Positions 32,641-43,380 of a stretch of DNA of 64,000 nt are shown here, one piece after another (the stretch's first letter is position 1; every line of letters starts with the position of its first letter). The stretch is from the NCBI RefSeq assembly GCF_003086295.3, contig NC_092039.1, forward strand, positions 73,055,649-73,119,648, read 5' to 3'. A program made the position numbers and the translations under genes. Under the pieces are notes generated by a model. It saw nothing but the letters and a program-made list of their open reading frames with translations. It had not been told where the DNA came from and ran no database searches. The stretch is from Arachis hypogaea (Eukaryota; Streptophyta; Magnoliopsida; Fabales; Fabaceae).

Positions 32641-33500
32641 TAAAGCCAAGATGCCTTATCCTCAGAAACTCCGCCAAGCAGAGCAGGATAAGCAATTTGC
32701 CCGCTTTGCAGAGTATCTAAGGACTCTTGAAATAAATATTCCGTTTGCAGAGGCACTTGAGGAAATACCTTCTTATGCTAAGTTCATGAAAGAGATCTTA
32801 AGCCATAAGAAGGATTGGAGAGAAACTGAAAAAGTGTTTCTCACTGAAGAATGCAGTGCAGTCATTCTGAAAAGCTTACTAGAAAAGCTTCAAGATCCAG
32901 GAAGCTTTATGATACCATGCACATTAGAAGGTGCTTGCACCAAGACAGCCCTGTGTGACCTTGGAGCAAGTATCAATCTAATACCTGCATCCACTATCAG
33001 AAAGCTTGGGTTGACTGAAGAAGTCAAACCAACTTGGATATGCCTCCAACTTGCTAATGGCTCCATTAAATATCCATCAGGCATAATAGAGGACATGATT
33101 GTCAAGGTTGGGCCATTCGCCTTTCCAACTGACTTTGTGGTGCTGGAAATGGAGGAGCACAAGAGTGCAACTCTCATTCTAGGAAGACCTTTCCTAGCAA
33201 CTGGACGAACTCTCATTGATGTACAAAAAGGGGAAGTTACCCTGAGAGTCAATGAGGATGAGTTCAAGTTGAATGCTGTAAAAGCTATGCAGTATCCAGA
33301 CACACCAAATGACTGCATGGGCGCTGACATTATTGACTCTTTGGTGGAAGAGGTCAATCTGACTAAAAGTCTAGAATCAGAGCTTGAGGACATCTTCAAG
33401 GATGTTCAGCCTGATCAGGAAGGACCAGAGGAAACAAAAGAATTTTTGAAAATTCCTCAGGAGGAGGATAAGCCTCCCAAACCTGAACTCAAACCACTAC
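32641..33500 (+). CDS. pol: D: aspartic protease part of the gag-pol frame
   Basis: Open as part of one long frame (31607-34165). KMPYPQKLRQAEQDKQF, EIPSYAKFMKEILS, then ALCDLGASINLIPAS near 32950 with the catalytic Asp in place, and LILGRPFLATGRTLID near 33175. Athila-lineage retropepsin. It continues without a break into reverse transcriptase. Confidence 0.85.
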
Positions 33501-35161
33501 CACCATCCCTGAAATATGCATTTCTGGGAGAGGGTGACACTTTTCCAGTGATTATAAGCTCTGCTTTAAATCCACATGAAGAGGAAGCACTGATTCAAGT
33601 GCTAAGGACACACAAGACAGCTCTTGGGTGGTCCATAAGTGATCTTAAGGGCATTAGCCCAGTAAGATGCATGCACAAAATCCTATTGGAGGATAATGCC
33701 AAACCAGTGGTCCAACCACAAAGGCGGCTAAATCCAGCCATGAAGGAGGTGGTGCAGAAAGAGGTCACTAAATTACTAGAGGCTGGGATTATTTATCCTA
33801 TTTCTGATAGCCCCCGGGTGAGCCCTGTCCAAGTTGTCCCCCAAAAGGGAGGCATGACAGTAGTTTATAATGAAAAAAATGAATTGGTTCCTACAAGAAC
33901 AGTCACAGGGTGGCGTATGTGTATTGACTACAGAAGGCTCAATACAGCCACCAGAAAGGATCATTTTCCTTTACCATTCATAGACCAAATGCTAGAAAGA
34001 CTAGCTGGTCATGATTATTACTGCTTTTTGGATGGCTATTCAGGTTACAATCAAATTGCAGTAGATCCTCAAGACCAAGAGAAAACAACATTTACTTGCC
34101 CTTCTGGCGTGTTTGCTTACAGGAGGATGCCTTTTGGTCTGTGTAATGCTCCTGCAACCTTTTAGAGATGCATGCTATCCATCTTCTCTAATATGGTGGA
34201 GAAATTCCTGGAAGTCTTCATGGACAACTTCTCAGTATATGGAGACTCATTCAGCTCCTGTCTTAATCAACTAGCACTTGTCCTGAAAAGGTGCCAAGAG
34301 ACTAACCTGGTTTTAAACTGGGAGAAATGTCACTTTATGGTGACTGAAGGAATTGTCCTTGGGCACAAAATTTCAAGCAAGGGAATAGAGGTGGATAAAG
34401 CAAAGGTAGAGGTAATTGAAAAATTGCCACCACTTGCCAATGTTAAGGCAATCAGAAGCTTTCTGGGGCATGCAGGATTCTACAGAAGGTTTATAAAGGA
34501 ATTTTCGAAAATTGCAAAACCTCTGAGCGACCTACTAGCTGGTGACACACCATTTGTGTTTGACACACAGTGTCTGCAGGCATTTGAGACCCTGAAAACC
34601 AAGCTGGTCACATCACTAGTCATCTCTGCACCAGACTGGACATTGCCATTCGAACTAATGTGTGATGCCAGTGACCATGCCATTGGTGCAGTGTTGGGAT
34701 AGAGGCATAACAAGCTTCTGCACGTCATTTATTATGCCAGCTGTGTTCTAAATGATGCACAGAAGAATTACACAATCACAGAAAAAGAGTTACTTGCCGT
34801 GGTCTATGCCATTGACAAGTTTAGATCCTATCTAGTGGGATCAAAGGTGATTGTGTACACTGACCATGCTGCTCTTAAGTATTTACTCACAAAGCAGGAT
34901 TCAAAACCCAGGCTTATAAGATGGGTGTTGCTTCTACAAGAGTTTGATATAGAAATAAGAGACAGAAAAGGGACAGAGAACCAAGTAGCTGATCATCTGT
35001 CCCAAATAGAACCAGTAGCTGGGGCGTCCCTCCCTTCTACTGAGATCGCTGAAACTTTCCCAGATGAACAACTTTTTGCTATTCAGGAAGCTCCATGGTT
35101 TGCAGATATTGCAAATTATAAAGCTGTGAGGTTCATACCACAGGAGTACAGCAGAGTGTAA
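33501..35161 (+). pseudogene. pol: D: reverse transcriptase and RNase H
   Basis: KEVTKLLEAGIIYPISDS, GWRMCIDYRRLN, CFLDGYSGYNQI, MPFGLCNAPATF, then a TAG stop at 34163 (Gln position). The catalytic box reads VFMDNFSVYG (about 34215): the second Asp of the usual FMDD is Asn, a G-to-A change. The connection region FLGHAGFYRRFIK follows, then RNase H (CDASDHAIGAVLG, stop TAG at 34700; [23 protein letters not shown]). A TAA stop ends the segment at 35159. All in one frame. Confidence 0.9.
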
Positions 35162-36375
35162 AGAAAGAAATTAATTTTAGATGCCAAGTACTACCTATGG
35201 GATGAGCCATATCTCTTTAAGAGATGTGCAGACGGAATGATCCGCAGATGTGTACCCAGAGGAGAAGCACAAAGGATCCTGTGGCATTGCCATGGATCCC
35301 AGTATGGGGGATATTTTGGAAGTGAGCGAACAGCCATTAAGGTCCTCCAATGTGGCTTCTACTGGCCTACTCTCTATAGAGATGCCCGAGAGTTTGTGCG
35401 TAACTGTGACAGCTGCCAAAGAGCTGGTAACTTGCCTCACGGATACGCCATGCCTCAACAAGGGATCTTAGAGATTGAGTTGTTTGATGTATGGGGAATT
35501 GACTTTATGGGTCCATTCCCACCATCATACTCAAACACTTACATTCTGGTGCCAGTGGACTATGTATCTAAATGGGTAGAAGCAATTGCTACACGCACTA
35601 ATGATACTAAGACAGTGCTGAAATTCCTCCAGAAACACATCTTCAGTAGATTTGGTGTTCCCAGAGTCATAATCAGTGACAGGGGTACTCATTTCTGCAA
35701 TAAACAGCTTTACTCTGCTATGGTCCGATATGGAATTAGCCACAAAGTAGCTACCCCGTATCATCCACAGACAAATGGGCAAGCTGAAATGTCTCTAACA
35801 GAGAGCTAAAAAGAATCCTAGAACGGACTGTAATAGCCCGAAGAAAGGATTGGGCAAAGAGCTTGGATGATGCTCTGTGGGCATACAGAACGGCATTCAA
35901 GACTCCAATAGGAACCTCACCATACCAACTTGTGTATGGCAAGGCCTGTCATCTACCTGTGGAACTGGAACATAAAGCCTACTGGGCAACCAGATTCCTA
36001 AACCTGGATGCTAAGTTAGCTGGTGAAAAGAGATTACTCCAGCTAAATGAGCTAGATGAGTTTAGACTCAGTGCCTTTGAAAATGCAAAGATTTATAAGG
36101 AAAAGGCAAAGAAGTGGCATGACAAGAAGTTGTCATCCAGAGTCTTTGAGCCAGGACAAAAAGTTCTGCTCTTCAACTCTAGGCTCAGATTGTTCCCAGG
36201 AAAACTTAAATCCCGGTGGAGGGGTCTGTATGTGATTACAGGAGTGTCACCATATGGATATGTTGAGCTTCAAGATACTGATTCTGACAAAAAGTTCATT
36301 GTTAATGGACAGAGGATCAAGCATTATCTTGAAAACAATTTTGAGCAAGAATGCTCAAAACTGAGACTTGAGTGA
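35162..36375 (+). pseudogene. pol: D: integrase
   Basis: Zinc-binding region with Tyr in place of the second His (YGGYFGSERTA, CAT to TAT) and NCDSCQRAG intact. Core residues are present: WGIDFMGPFP, SDRGTHF, and QTNGQAE. After NGQAE two extra bases (CT) near 35790 shift the frame; it resumes at about 35800 and is open to 36375, with [43 protein letters not shown], and a C-terminus INGQ-like segment ([11 protein letters not shown]). Confidence 0.9.
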
Positions 36376-36387
36376 TTCTCAGTGAAG

Positions 36388-36433
36388 GTCCAGCTAAAGA
36401 CAATAAAGAAGCGCTTGCTGGGAGGCAACCCAG
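36388..36433 (+). promoter_or_regulatory. Post-pol hairpin block of D
   Basis: CAGCTAAAGACAATAAAGAA and GCGCTTG lead into CTGGG-AGGCAA-CCCAG (36418-36433). E has GTTGGG-AGGTAA-CCCAAC at the same place, so a C-G end pair in D corresponds to a T-A pair in E. Confidence 0.7.
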
Positions 36434-36562
36434 TGATTAACAAGGTATCTGTTCTGTTTAATCAAGGTTTTGATACATATTCTAAAAGGGCAATTATCAA
36501 AATTGAAGGAATTCACAGAGTTACAGAAGGATTGAGTGCAAAAAGCAGAGAAAAAGAGCTTG

Positions 36563-36800
36563 CTGGCGAAAAAATGCCAGTAAGGGGTACTTTGGGCGTT
36601 AAACGCCAGAATGGGCACCATTCTGGGCGTTTAACGCCAGGTGTGCAGCATCCTGGGCGTTTAGCAAAACGCCCAGTGATAAAGGAATTTCTGGCGTTTA
36701 ACGCCAGCCAGGGTACTTGGCTAGGCGTTAAACTCCCAAATTGGCCAACAAATGGGCGTTAAATGCCAGAATGGATACCATTCTGGGCGTTTAATGCCAG
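36563..36800. repeat. Interior cluster of GGCGTT/AACGCC palindromes in D
   Basis: Eight or more units. The 17-bp CTGGCGTTTAACGCCAG at 36691-36707 is perfect; others lie at 36595, 36626, 36655 (with an insert), 36723, 36754 and 36784. Between the pol end and the 3' ORF, as in E and G. Confidence 0.85.
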
Positions 36801-37201
36801 AAAGGCAGGGGGAGGAGATTTTGTTTTCCATCTCAAATTTTTTCAAACTTTCTTGTTTTGATCCCTATTTTTCTGCATAAACACATTACAAACTTTCATC
36901 ATTCACCTTCCAATTTCAAAAATTAAAATCTTCTTCAAATCTATTTCAAATCCTTTCCTAGGCTCTTTCAAAAACTCAATTATCTCCTCAAATTTTTTCC
37001 ATATCTTCTCAAATCTCCCTCAAATTTTCGAAAATCTCTCCTCCTCTCCTATTTAAACACGTTCGGCCACCCTCTTTCCCCACACCATTTGAATTTGCTT
37101 TCTTCCTCTCTCCCCTCTCTCCTTTCGTTTGCTTGAGGACAAGCAAACCTCTAAGTTTAGTGTGCTTTTCCGTGATCACTAAGCCAAGATTCATCAAGAT
37201 C
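36801..37201 (+). other. Pyrimidine-rich leader of the 3' ORF in D
   Basis: TTCAAATCT/TCTC-rich sequence with CTCCTATTTAAACACG (near 37040), which could be a promoter-like TATA region, then the nine-pair hairpin GTTTGCTTG-AGGA-CAAGCAAAC (37127-37148) and CTAAGTTTAGTGTG. The 3' ORF starts 54 bases after the hairpin. Confidence 0.5.
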
Positions 37202-38314
37202 ATGGCTCCTAAGGGAAAACAAACCAATTTAAGAGGCAAGAAAGAGAATAATCCAAAGAGTCTTTGGAATCAAGAGAAGTTCTTAACCAAAGAACATGAA
37301 GACCATTATCACAAAATAATGGGTCTGAGGTCAGTGATCCCGGAAGTCAAATTTGATCTAAAAGAAGATGAATATCTGGGGATCCAAGAGCAAATTCGAA
37401 ACAGAGGATGGGAAGTTCTGACCAATCCTGAGATAAAGGTTGGAAGAAATATGGTTCAGGAATTCTACTCAAATCTGTGGCTGACAGATAAGCAGAGAAT
37501 GACTGGAACTACTTTCCATACTTACAGAACCATGGTCAGAGGGAAAGTTATCTACTTCCATCTGGACAAAATTAGAGAGGTCTTCAAATTGCCTCAACTG
37601 CAAGATGATCCTGAATCCTTTAATAGGAGAATGGTGAGAGCTGATAAGGGGTTGGATCAAGTTCTAGAAGACATTTGCCTCCCTAGAACTAAGTGGATAA
37701 CCAATTTAAAAGGTGTCCCAAACCAACTCAAGAGGGGAGACCTCAAACCAATTGCAAGAGGTTGGCTAGACTTTATTGGGCGTTCCATATTGCCCACTAG
37801 CAACCGTTCTGAGGTCACCATCAAGAGAGCAGTGATGATTCATTGCATTATGCTTGGAAAAGAAGTGGAGGTTCATCATCTGATTGCTTGTGAGATCTAC
37901 ACGATTGCAAATAAGAATTCCACTGAAGCCAAACTGGCTTACCCAAGCTTGATCTCCTTGCTCTGTAAAGAGGCTGGGGTGAAGATGGGAGTAGATGAAT
38001 TCATACCCATTGAACATCCAATCACCAAGAAGTCAATGGAAGGACAAATGCAAAACAACTCTATCAAAAAGAGGGCGCAGGAGTTCCTCCTTGAATTTCC
38101 TGAAATTGACTACTGGGCCAGCCTAGAAGCATCTATCACCAAGTTGCAAGAAACTATGGAGCAACTTAAGGAAGAACAGCAGAATCAAAATTGCATGCTT
38201 TGCAAATTGCTGAAGGAACAAGAGAAGCAGAGGCGTGAACTTCAAGAGTTGAAACGCCAAAAGTTCTCCCCTCAATTTGAGGGAGCATCCACTTCTCAAA
38301 CTCAAGGTTGTTGA
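37202..38314 (+). CDS. D: downstream ORF, putative plant transposon domain protein
   Basis: Open for 370 residues from MAPKGKQTN, chosen over an upstream ATG at 37133 because D2 starts the same way (42247). A basic N-terminus, a central domain (MVQEFYSNLW, MVRGKVIYFHLDKIREVF, GWLDFIGRSILPTSNRSEV, AVMIHCIMLGKEVEVHHLI, LAYPSLISLLCKEAGV) and a C-terminal coiled coil (about residues 305-360). The central part resembles the 'putative plant transposon protein' domain found in many plant genomes (Pfam PF20167-like, from memory). It is not gag or pol. Function unknown; D2 and E carry broken homologues. Confidence 0.75.
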   Translation: MAPKGKQTNLRGKKENNPKSLWNQEKFLTKEHEDHYHKIMGLRSVIPEVKFDLKEDEYLGIQEQIRNRGWEVLTNPEIKVGRNMVQEFYSNLWLTDKQRMTGTTFHTYRTMVRGKVIYFHLDKIREVFKLPQLQDDPESFNRRMVRADKGLDQVLEDICLPRTKWITNLKGVPNQLKRGDLKPIARGWLDFIGRSILPTSNRSEVTIKRAVMIHCIMLGKEVEVHHLIACEIYTIANKNSTEAKLAYPSLISLLCKEAGVKMGVDEFIPIEHPITKKSMEGQMQNNSIKKRAQEFLLEFPEIDYWASLEASITKLQETMEQLKEEQQNQNCMLCKLLKEQEKQRRELQELKRQKFSPQFEGASTSQTQGC

Positions 38315-39226
38315 GTCCTAATTCTGTGATAACCTCTATCATTAGGAGCCTATTTAAATTTTTGTTTTCTATTACTACTAGTCTTATCTTATATCTTTTT
38401 GTGAGTCTTGTTCTTAATTCATGATTAATAAAATTTAGAGTTCATGTCTTAAAGCTATGAATGTCCTATGAATCCATCACCTCTTTTAAATGAAAAATGC
38501 TTTAATCACAAAAGAACAAGAAATACAGGATTTCGAATTCATCCTTGAAACTAGTTGAATTAGTTTGATGTGGTGACAACACTTTTTGTTTTCTGAATGA
38601 ATGCTTGAACAGTGCATAGGTCTTTTGAATTTGTTGTTTTAAGAATGTTAAAATTGTTGGCTCTTGAAAGAATGAGGAAAAGGAAAACTGTTATTGAGGA
38701 TCTGAAAAATCATCAAATTGATTCTTGAAGCAAGAAAAAGCAGTGTTTCAAAAATCTGAAAAAAAGAAAAAAAAGAAAAAAAATAAAGTTGTGATCCAAG
38801 GCAAAAAGAGTGTGCTTAAGAACCCTGGACACCTCTAATTGGGGACTCTAGCAAAGCTGAGTCACAATCTGAAAAGGTTCACCCAAGTATGTGTCTGTGG
38901 CATGTATGTATCCGGTGGTAATACTGGAAGACAGAGTGCTTTGGGCCACAGCCAAGACTCGTAAAATAGCTATGTTCAAGAATCATTATACTTAACTAGG
39001 AGAATCAATAACACTATCTGAGTCCTGAGTTCCTATGGATGCCAATCATTCTGAACTTCAAAGGATAAAGCGAGATGCCAAAACTGTTCGGAAGCAAAAA
39101 GCTAATAGTCCCACTCATCTAATTGGAGCTAAGTTTCTTTGATATTTTGGAGTCTATAGTATATTCTCTTCTTTTATTTTGATTTTCAGTTGCTTGGGGA
39201 CAAGCAACAATTTAAGTTTGGTGTTG
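38315..39226 (+). other. 3' non-coding region of D
   Basis: Same ordered blocks as in G and E: GAACAGTGCATA, TTGATTCTTGAAGCAAGAAA, an A-rich stretch (38757-38785), GTGATCCAAGGCAAAA, GAGATGCCAAAACTGTT. It closes with the hairpin GTTGCTTG-GGGA-CAAGCAAC (39189-39208) and AATTTAAGTTTGGTGTTG. Confidence 0.75.
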
Positions 39227-40747
39227 TGATGAGCGGATAATTTATATGCTTTTTGGCATTGTTTTCAGCATGTTTTTAGTATGTTTTAATTAGTTTTTAT
39301 TATATTTTTATTAGTTTTTTGTTAAAATTCACTTTTCTGGACTTTACTATGAGTTTGTGTGTTTTTCTGTGATTTCAGGTATTTTCTGGCTGAAATTGAG
39401 GGTCCTGAGAAAAAATCTGATTCAGAGGCTTAAAAGGACTGCAGATGCTGTTGGATTCTGACCTCCCTGTACTCGAAGTGGATTTTCTGGAGCTACAGAA
39501 GCCCAATTGGCGCGCTCTCAACGGCGTTGGAAAGTAGATATCCTGGGCTTTCCAGCAATGTATAATAGTCCATACTTTTCCCGAGATTTGATGGCCCAAA
39601 TTGGCGTTGCAAATCAGCTTCAGAATTCCCAGCGTTTAACGCTGGAACTGGCATAAAAATTGGAGTTAAACGCCCAAACTGGCATAAAAGCTGGCGTTTA
39701 ACTCCAGAAAAAGTCTCTACACATGAAAGCTTCAATGCTCAGCCCAAGCACACACTAAGTGGACCCATAAGTAGATTTTTACGTCATTTACTCATTTTTG
39801 TATACCCTAGGTTACTAGTTCACTATTAATAGGATCTTTTGACATTGTATCTAGAACCTCATGACACTTTACACGTTTCTCATTGTATCTTCTATGGCAT
39901 GAGTCTTTAAACCTCATGGTTGGGGGTGAGGAGCTCTGTTGTGTCTTGATGGATTAATGCAATTACTACTGTTTTTCATTCAATCATGCTTGCTTCCATT
40001 CCAAGATATCACTTGTTCCTAAACCTGATGAATGTGATGACCCGTGACACTCATCATCATTCTCAACTATGAACGTGTGCCTGACAACCACCTCCTTTCT
40101 ACCTTAGATTGAGTAGATATCTCTTGGATTTCTTAATCAAAATCTTCGTGGTATAAGCTAGAATTGATGGCGGCATTCAAGAGAATCCGGAAGGTCTAAA
40201 CTTTGTTTGTGGTATTCTGAGTAGGATTCAAGGATTGAATGACTGTGACGAGCTTCAAACTCCTGAGAGTTGGGCGTTAGTGACAGACGCAAAAGAATCA
40301 CTGCATTCTATTCCAACCCGATTGAGAACCGACAGATGATTAGTCGTGCTGTGACAGAGCGCGTTGAACATTTTCACTGAGAGGATGGGAGGTAGCCATT
40401 GACAACGGTGAAACCCTACATACAGCTTGCCATGGAAGGTGCCTTGCGTGCTTGAAGAAGAAGACAGTAGGAAAGCAGAGGTTCAGAAGATAGAGCATCT
40501 CCAAAACCTCAACCTGTTCCCCATTACTGCAAAACAAGTACTTATTTCATGTTCTTTTGCTTTTTACAATCAACCCTGATAATTATTGATATCCTGACTA
40601 AGAGTTACAAGATAACCATAGCTTGCTTCAAGCCGACAATCTCTGTGGGATCGACCTTACTCACGTAAGGTATTACTTGGATGACCCAGTGCACTTGCTG
40701 GTTAGTTGTGCGGAATTGCAAAAGTGTGATTGCAATTTCGTGCACCA
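39227..40747 (+). repeat. 3' LTR of D
   Basis: 1521 bp, TGATGAGCGGATAATTTA...CGTGCACCA. Carries CCAGCGTTTAACGCTGG (39629-39645, a perfect 17-bp palindrome) and CTGGCGTTTAACTCCAG (39691-39707). Confidence 0.93.
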
Positions 40748-42025
40748 GCCACACTTGTAGCGTTAGTGTGGCTAACGGCAGCACTAACATTAGCACCTGG
40801 ACCTCAACTTGATTCACTACTCTTTCAAGGACCACCCAACCTCAAGGAAGCAAGCCCACAAGTGTCAACCAATCAAGGCCACAAGAAGCATCTAGAATAG
40901 GAATTTTCATTTAATTGTAATTTACTTTTAATTTTTTTCATTTTGTAATTTAGGAGAGCCTATATAAGGGCTTTAGTTTTTACATTCAATTCATTCTAGA
41001 AGGGAGAAATTGAAGGAAGGGGGAGAGAGTGAAGACCAATTCGAACTTCTGTGAATTGGCACACTCCAAGGGGAGTGGGTCTTCGGACCCCTCCCCTCCT
41101 ACACTCTTCTTCCTTTTCTCTTCTTTTTCTTTTCTTAGTAGTAGTTAAATTTTAGTTTGTACTTTTCATTTATGAACTTTGAAGTTTCAATTTCAGTTTT
41201 AATCTTCACCTTTATTTTTTTACACTTTTTTCTTTTCTATTTTGAGTAGAGCAATGAACAACTAACAGTTTTCATTGGGTTAGAGAGCTCTATTGCATTT
41301 AATGGATCAATTATTGTTTTTATTCTTCTTCTTCTTTCTTTTCTCTTGATTTTACTAGAGAGCTTTCGATCTTCATCCAATTGATTAGCTATCTTGGAAG
41401 AGAAGCTCTCCATAATTGGATCTCCTCGGAACCTTAAAAGAGGAATGAGGATATCATGGTAGAAATGCTCTCTCACATTGGATTAGGTTGGGGGTTGGAT
41501 GGATATTATGACATTTAATCCTACCAATACTTTGATCTATGAATATGTGTGGTATAATCAGTGACCAAACTTCATCTCATCCTATGAGCAATTAAATCAA
41601 GGAATTAGTAAATTGTTCAAGCTTAGTGAGATTGGATTGCCAAGGAATTGGGATCTAATCACTTAAGATTGCCAAGGAGATCAATGAAAGCATTGATTGA
41701 GAAAGAGATGAGAATGAACTTGATCTGGAGGATTGCAATATCTCTTGATCCCAATGTTCATTTTATTTTTAGTTCTTACATTTACTTTTCTTGCCATTTT
41801 ACTTTTCTGTACTTTATAGTTTTCCTTTACATTCATGTTATTTACACTTCCTGCTGCTCATCATCCAAATCTGAACCGTCTAACTAGGTTAATCAATTAA
41901 CCATTGATTACTTAATCCGTTAATCCCTGTGGATTTGACCTCACTCTATTGTGAGTTTTTACTTGACGACAATTCGGTATACTTGCCGAAGGAAAATTTG
42001 TTGAGAGACAAGTTTCCATGCATCA
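40748..42025 (+). repeat. Orphan LTR K (truncated) of another Athila-like element
   Basis: No similarity to the D-type LTRs. It has a CCTATATAAGGG TATA box near 40961, a GGGATTTGACC-like block, and a typical LTR end, GAGAGACAAGTTTCC then ATGCATCA at 42025. No interior follows; D2 sequence resumes at once. It looks like a solo LTR placed in D2 and then cut at its start by the arrival of D or a later deletion. Confidence 0.6.
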
Positions 42026-42173
42026 CATACTTATCTTTTACAACTCATATCTTCTATCATATCTTCTTCAAAAATTTTTGAACCCACCCCTTCCTTTTAA
42101 ATTCATATTCGGCCACCCCCTCTCCTCCACAATTCAAATTTGGCTCTCTTTCTTCTCCTCTCCTTTCCTTTCT

Positions 42174-42193
42174 TTTGCCTGAGGACAAGCAAA
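42174..42193 (+). promoter_or_regulatory. AGGA-loop hairpin before the D2 3' ORF
   Basis: TTTGCCTG-AGGA-CAAGCAAA with one mismatched pair; followed by CTCTAAGTTTGGTGTG. Confidence 0.55.
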
Positions 42194-42246
42194 CCTCTAA
42201 GTTTGGTGTGTTTTGCGGGATCACTGATCTAAGACTCACTAAGATC

Positions 42247-43380
42247 ATGGCTCCTAAGAGAAAACAAACCACTTCAAGAGGCAAGAAAGAGAATAATCCA
42301 AAATCACTTTGAAATCAAGGGAGGTTCTTAACCAAGGAACATTCGGACCATTACCACAAAATAATGGGTCTAAGGTCAGTGATCCCGGAAGTTAAATTCG
42401 ATTTGAAAGAAGACAAATATCCAGAGATCCAAGAGCATATTCAAAACAGAGGCTGGGAAATTCTAGCTAATCCTAAGACAAAGGTAGGTAGAAACATGGT
42501 TCAGGAATTCTACTCAAATCTGTGGCAAACAGAGAGGCAGAGAATAACTAGAACCACTTTCTATACATTTCAAACCATGGTCAGAGGGAAGATTACTTAC
42601 TTCCACATTGACAAAATAAGAGAGGTCTTCAAGCTGCCTCAACTACAAGATGATCCAGAATCCTTTAATAGGAGAATGGTGAGATCAGATAAGCGCTTAG
42701 ACCAAATTCTAGAGGACATATGCATCCCTGGAACCAAGTGGACAACCAGCACAAAAGGTGTTCCAAACCAACTCAAGAGAGGGGATCTCGAACCAGTTGC
42801 TAGGGGCTGGCTGGATTTCATTGGGCATTCTATACTGCCTACTAGCAACCACTCCGAAGTCACTATCAAGAGAGCAGTGATGATCCATTGTATTATACAA
42901 GAAAACGAAGTGGAGATTCATCATCTGATTTCTTGTGAGCTCTACACAATTGCAAATAAGAACTCCTAGGAAGCCAAATTAGCTTACCCTAACTTGATTT
43001 CCCTGCTATCTAAAGAGGTTGTGGTGAAGATGGGAGTAGAGGAGTTCATCCCAGTCGAACATTCAATCACCAAGAAGTCAATGGAGGGACAACAAGTACA
43101 AGAAAACTCCATCAAAAGGAGGGCATAGGAGTTCCTCCTAAAAATCCCTCAGATTGACTACTGGACCTGCCTAGAAGCATCTGCCACCAAGATGCAAGAA
43201 ACTATGGATCAACTTAAGGAAGAACAACAAAATCAAAATAGTATGATCTGCAAGCTACTTAAAGAACAAGAAAAGTAAGGGCGTGAGCTACAGGAACTGA
43301 AGCGCCAGAGGCTCTCCCTTGAGGGACAGACACCCCACAGATTAAAGGAGTATCCATCTCCCAAAATAAAGGTTGTTGAG
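42247..43380 (+). pseudogene. D2: broken copy of the downstream ORF
   Basis: Matches D's ORF along its length from MAPKRKQTTSRG to the coiled coil. Stops near 42313 (Trp position), 42967, 43126 (Gln position) and 43276. The longest open piece is 42364-42969, with MVQEFYSNLWQ, MVRGKITYFHIDKIREVF and GWLDFIGHSILP. Confidence 0.85.

Larger units (their letters stand above)
29875..40747 (+). mobile_element. Element D, Athila-like retrotransposon with gag-pol and 3' ORF
   Basis: Left LTR truncated (29875-30862), tRNA-Asp-type primer-binding site, leader, gag, protease, reverse transcriptase, RNase H, integrase, a downstream ORF (37202-38314), and a complete 3' LTR (39227-40747). Its polyprotein frame is broken by only a few stops and one 2-base insertion, making it the best-preserved Athila-like element of the window. 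The start of gag is missing. Confidence 0.9.

Noticed and set aside
32890..33399. A 169-residue minus-strand ORF in D
   Set aside because: It is a shadow of the open protease frame on the plus strand.
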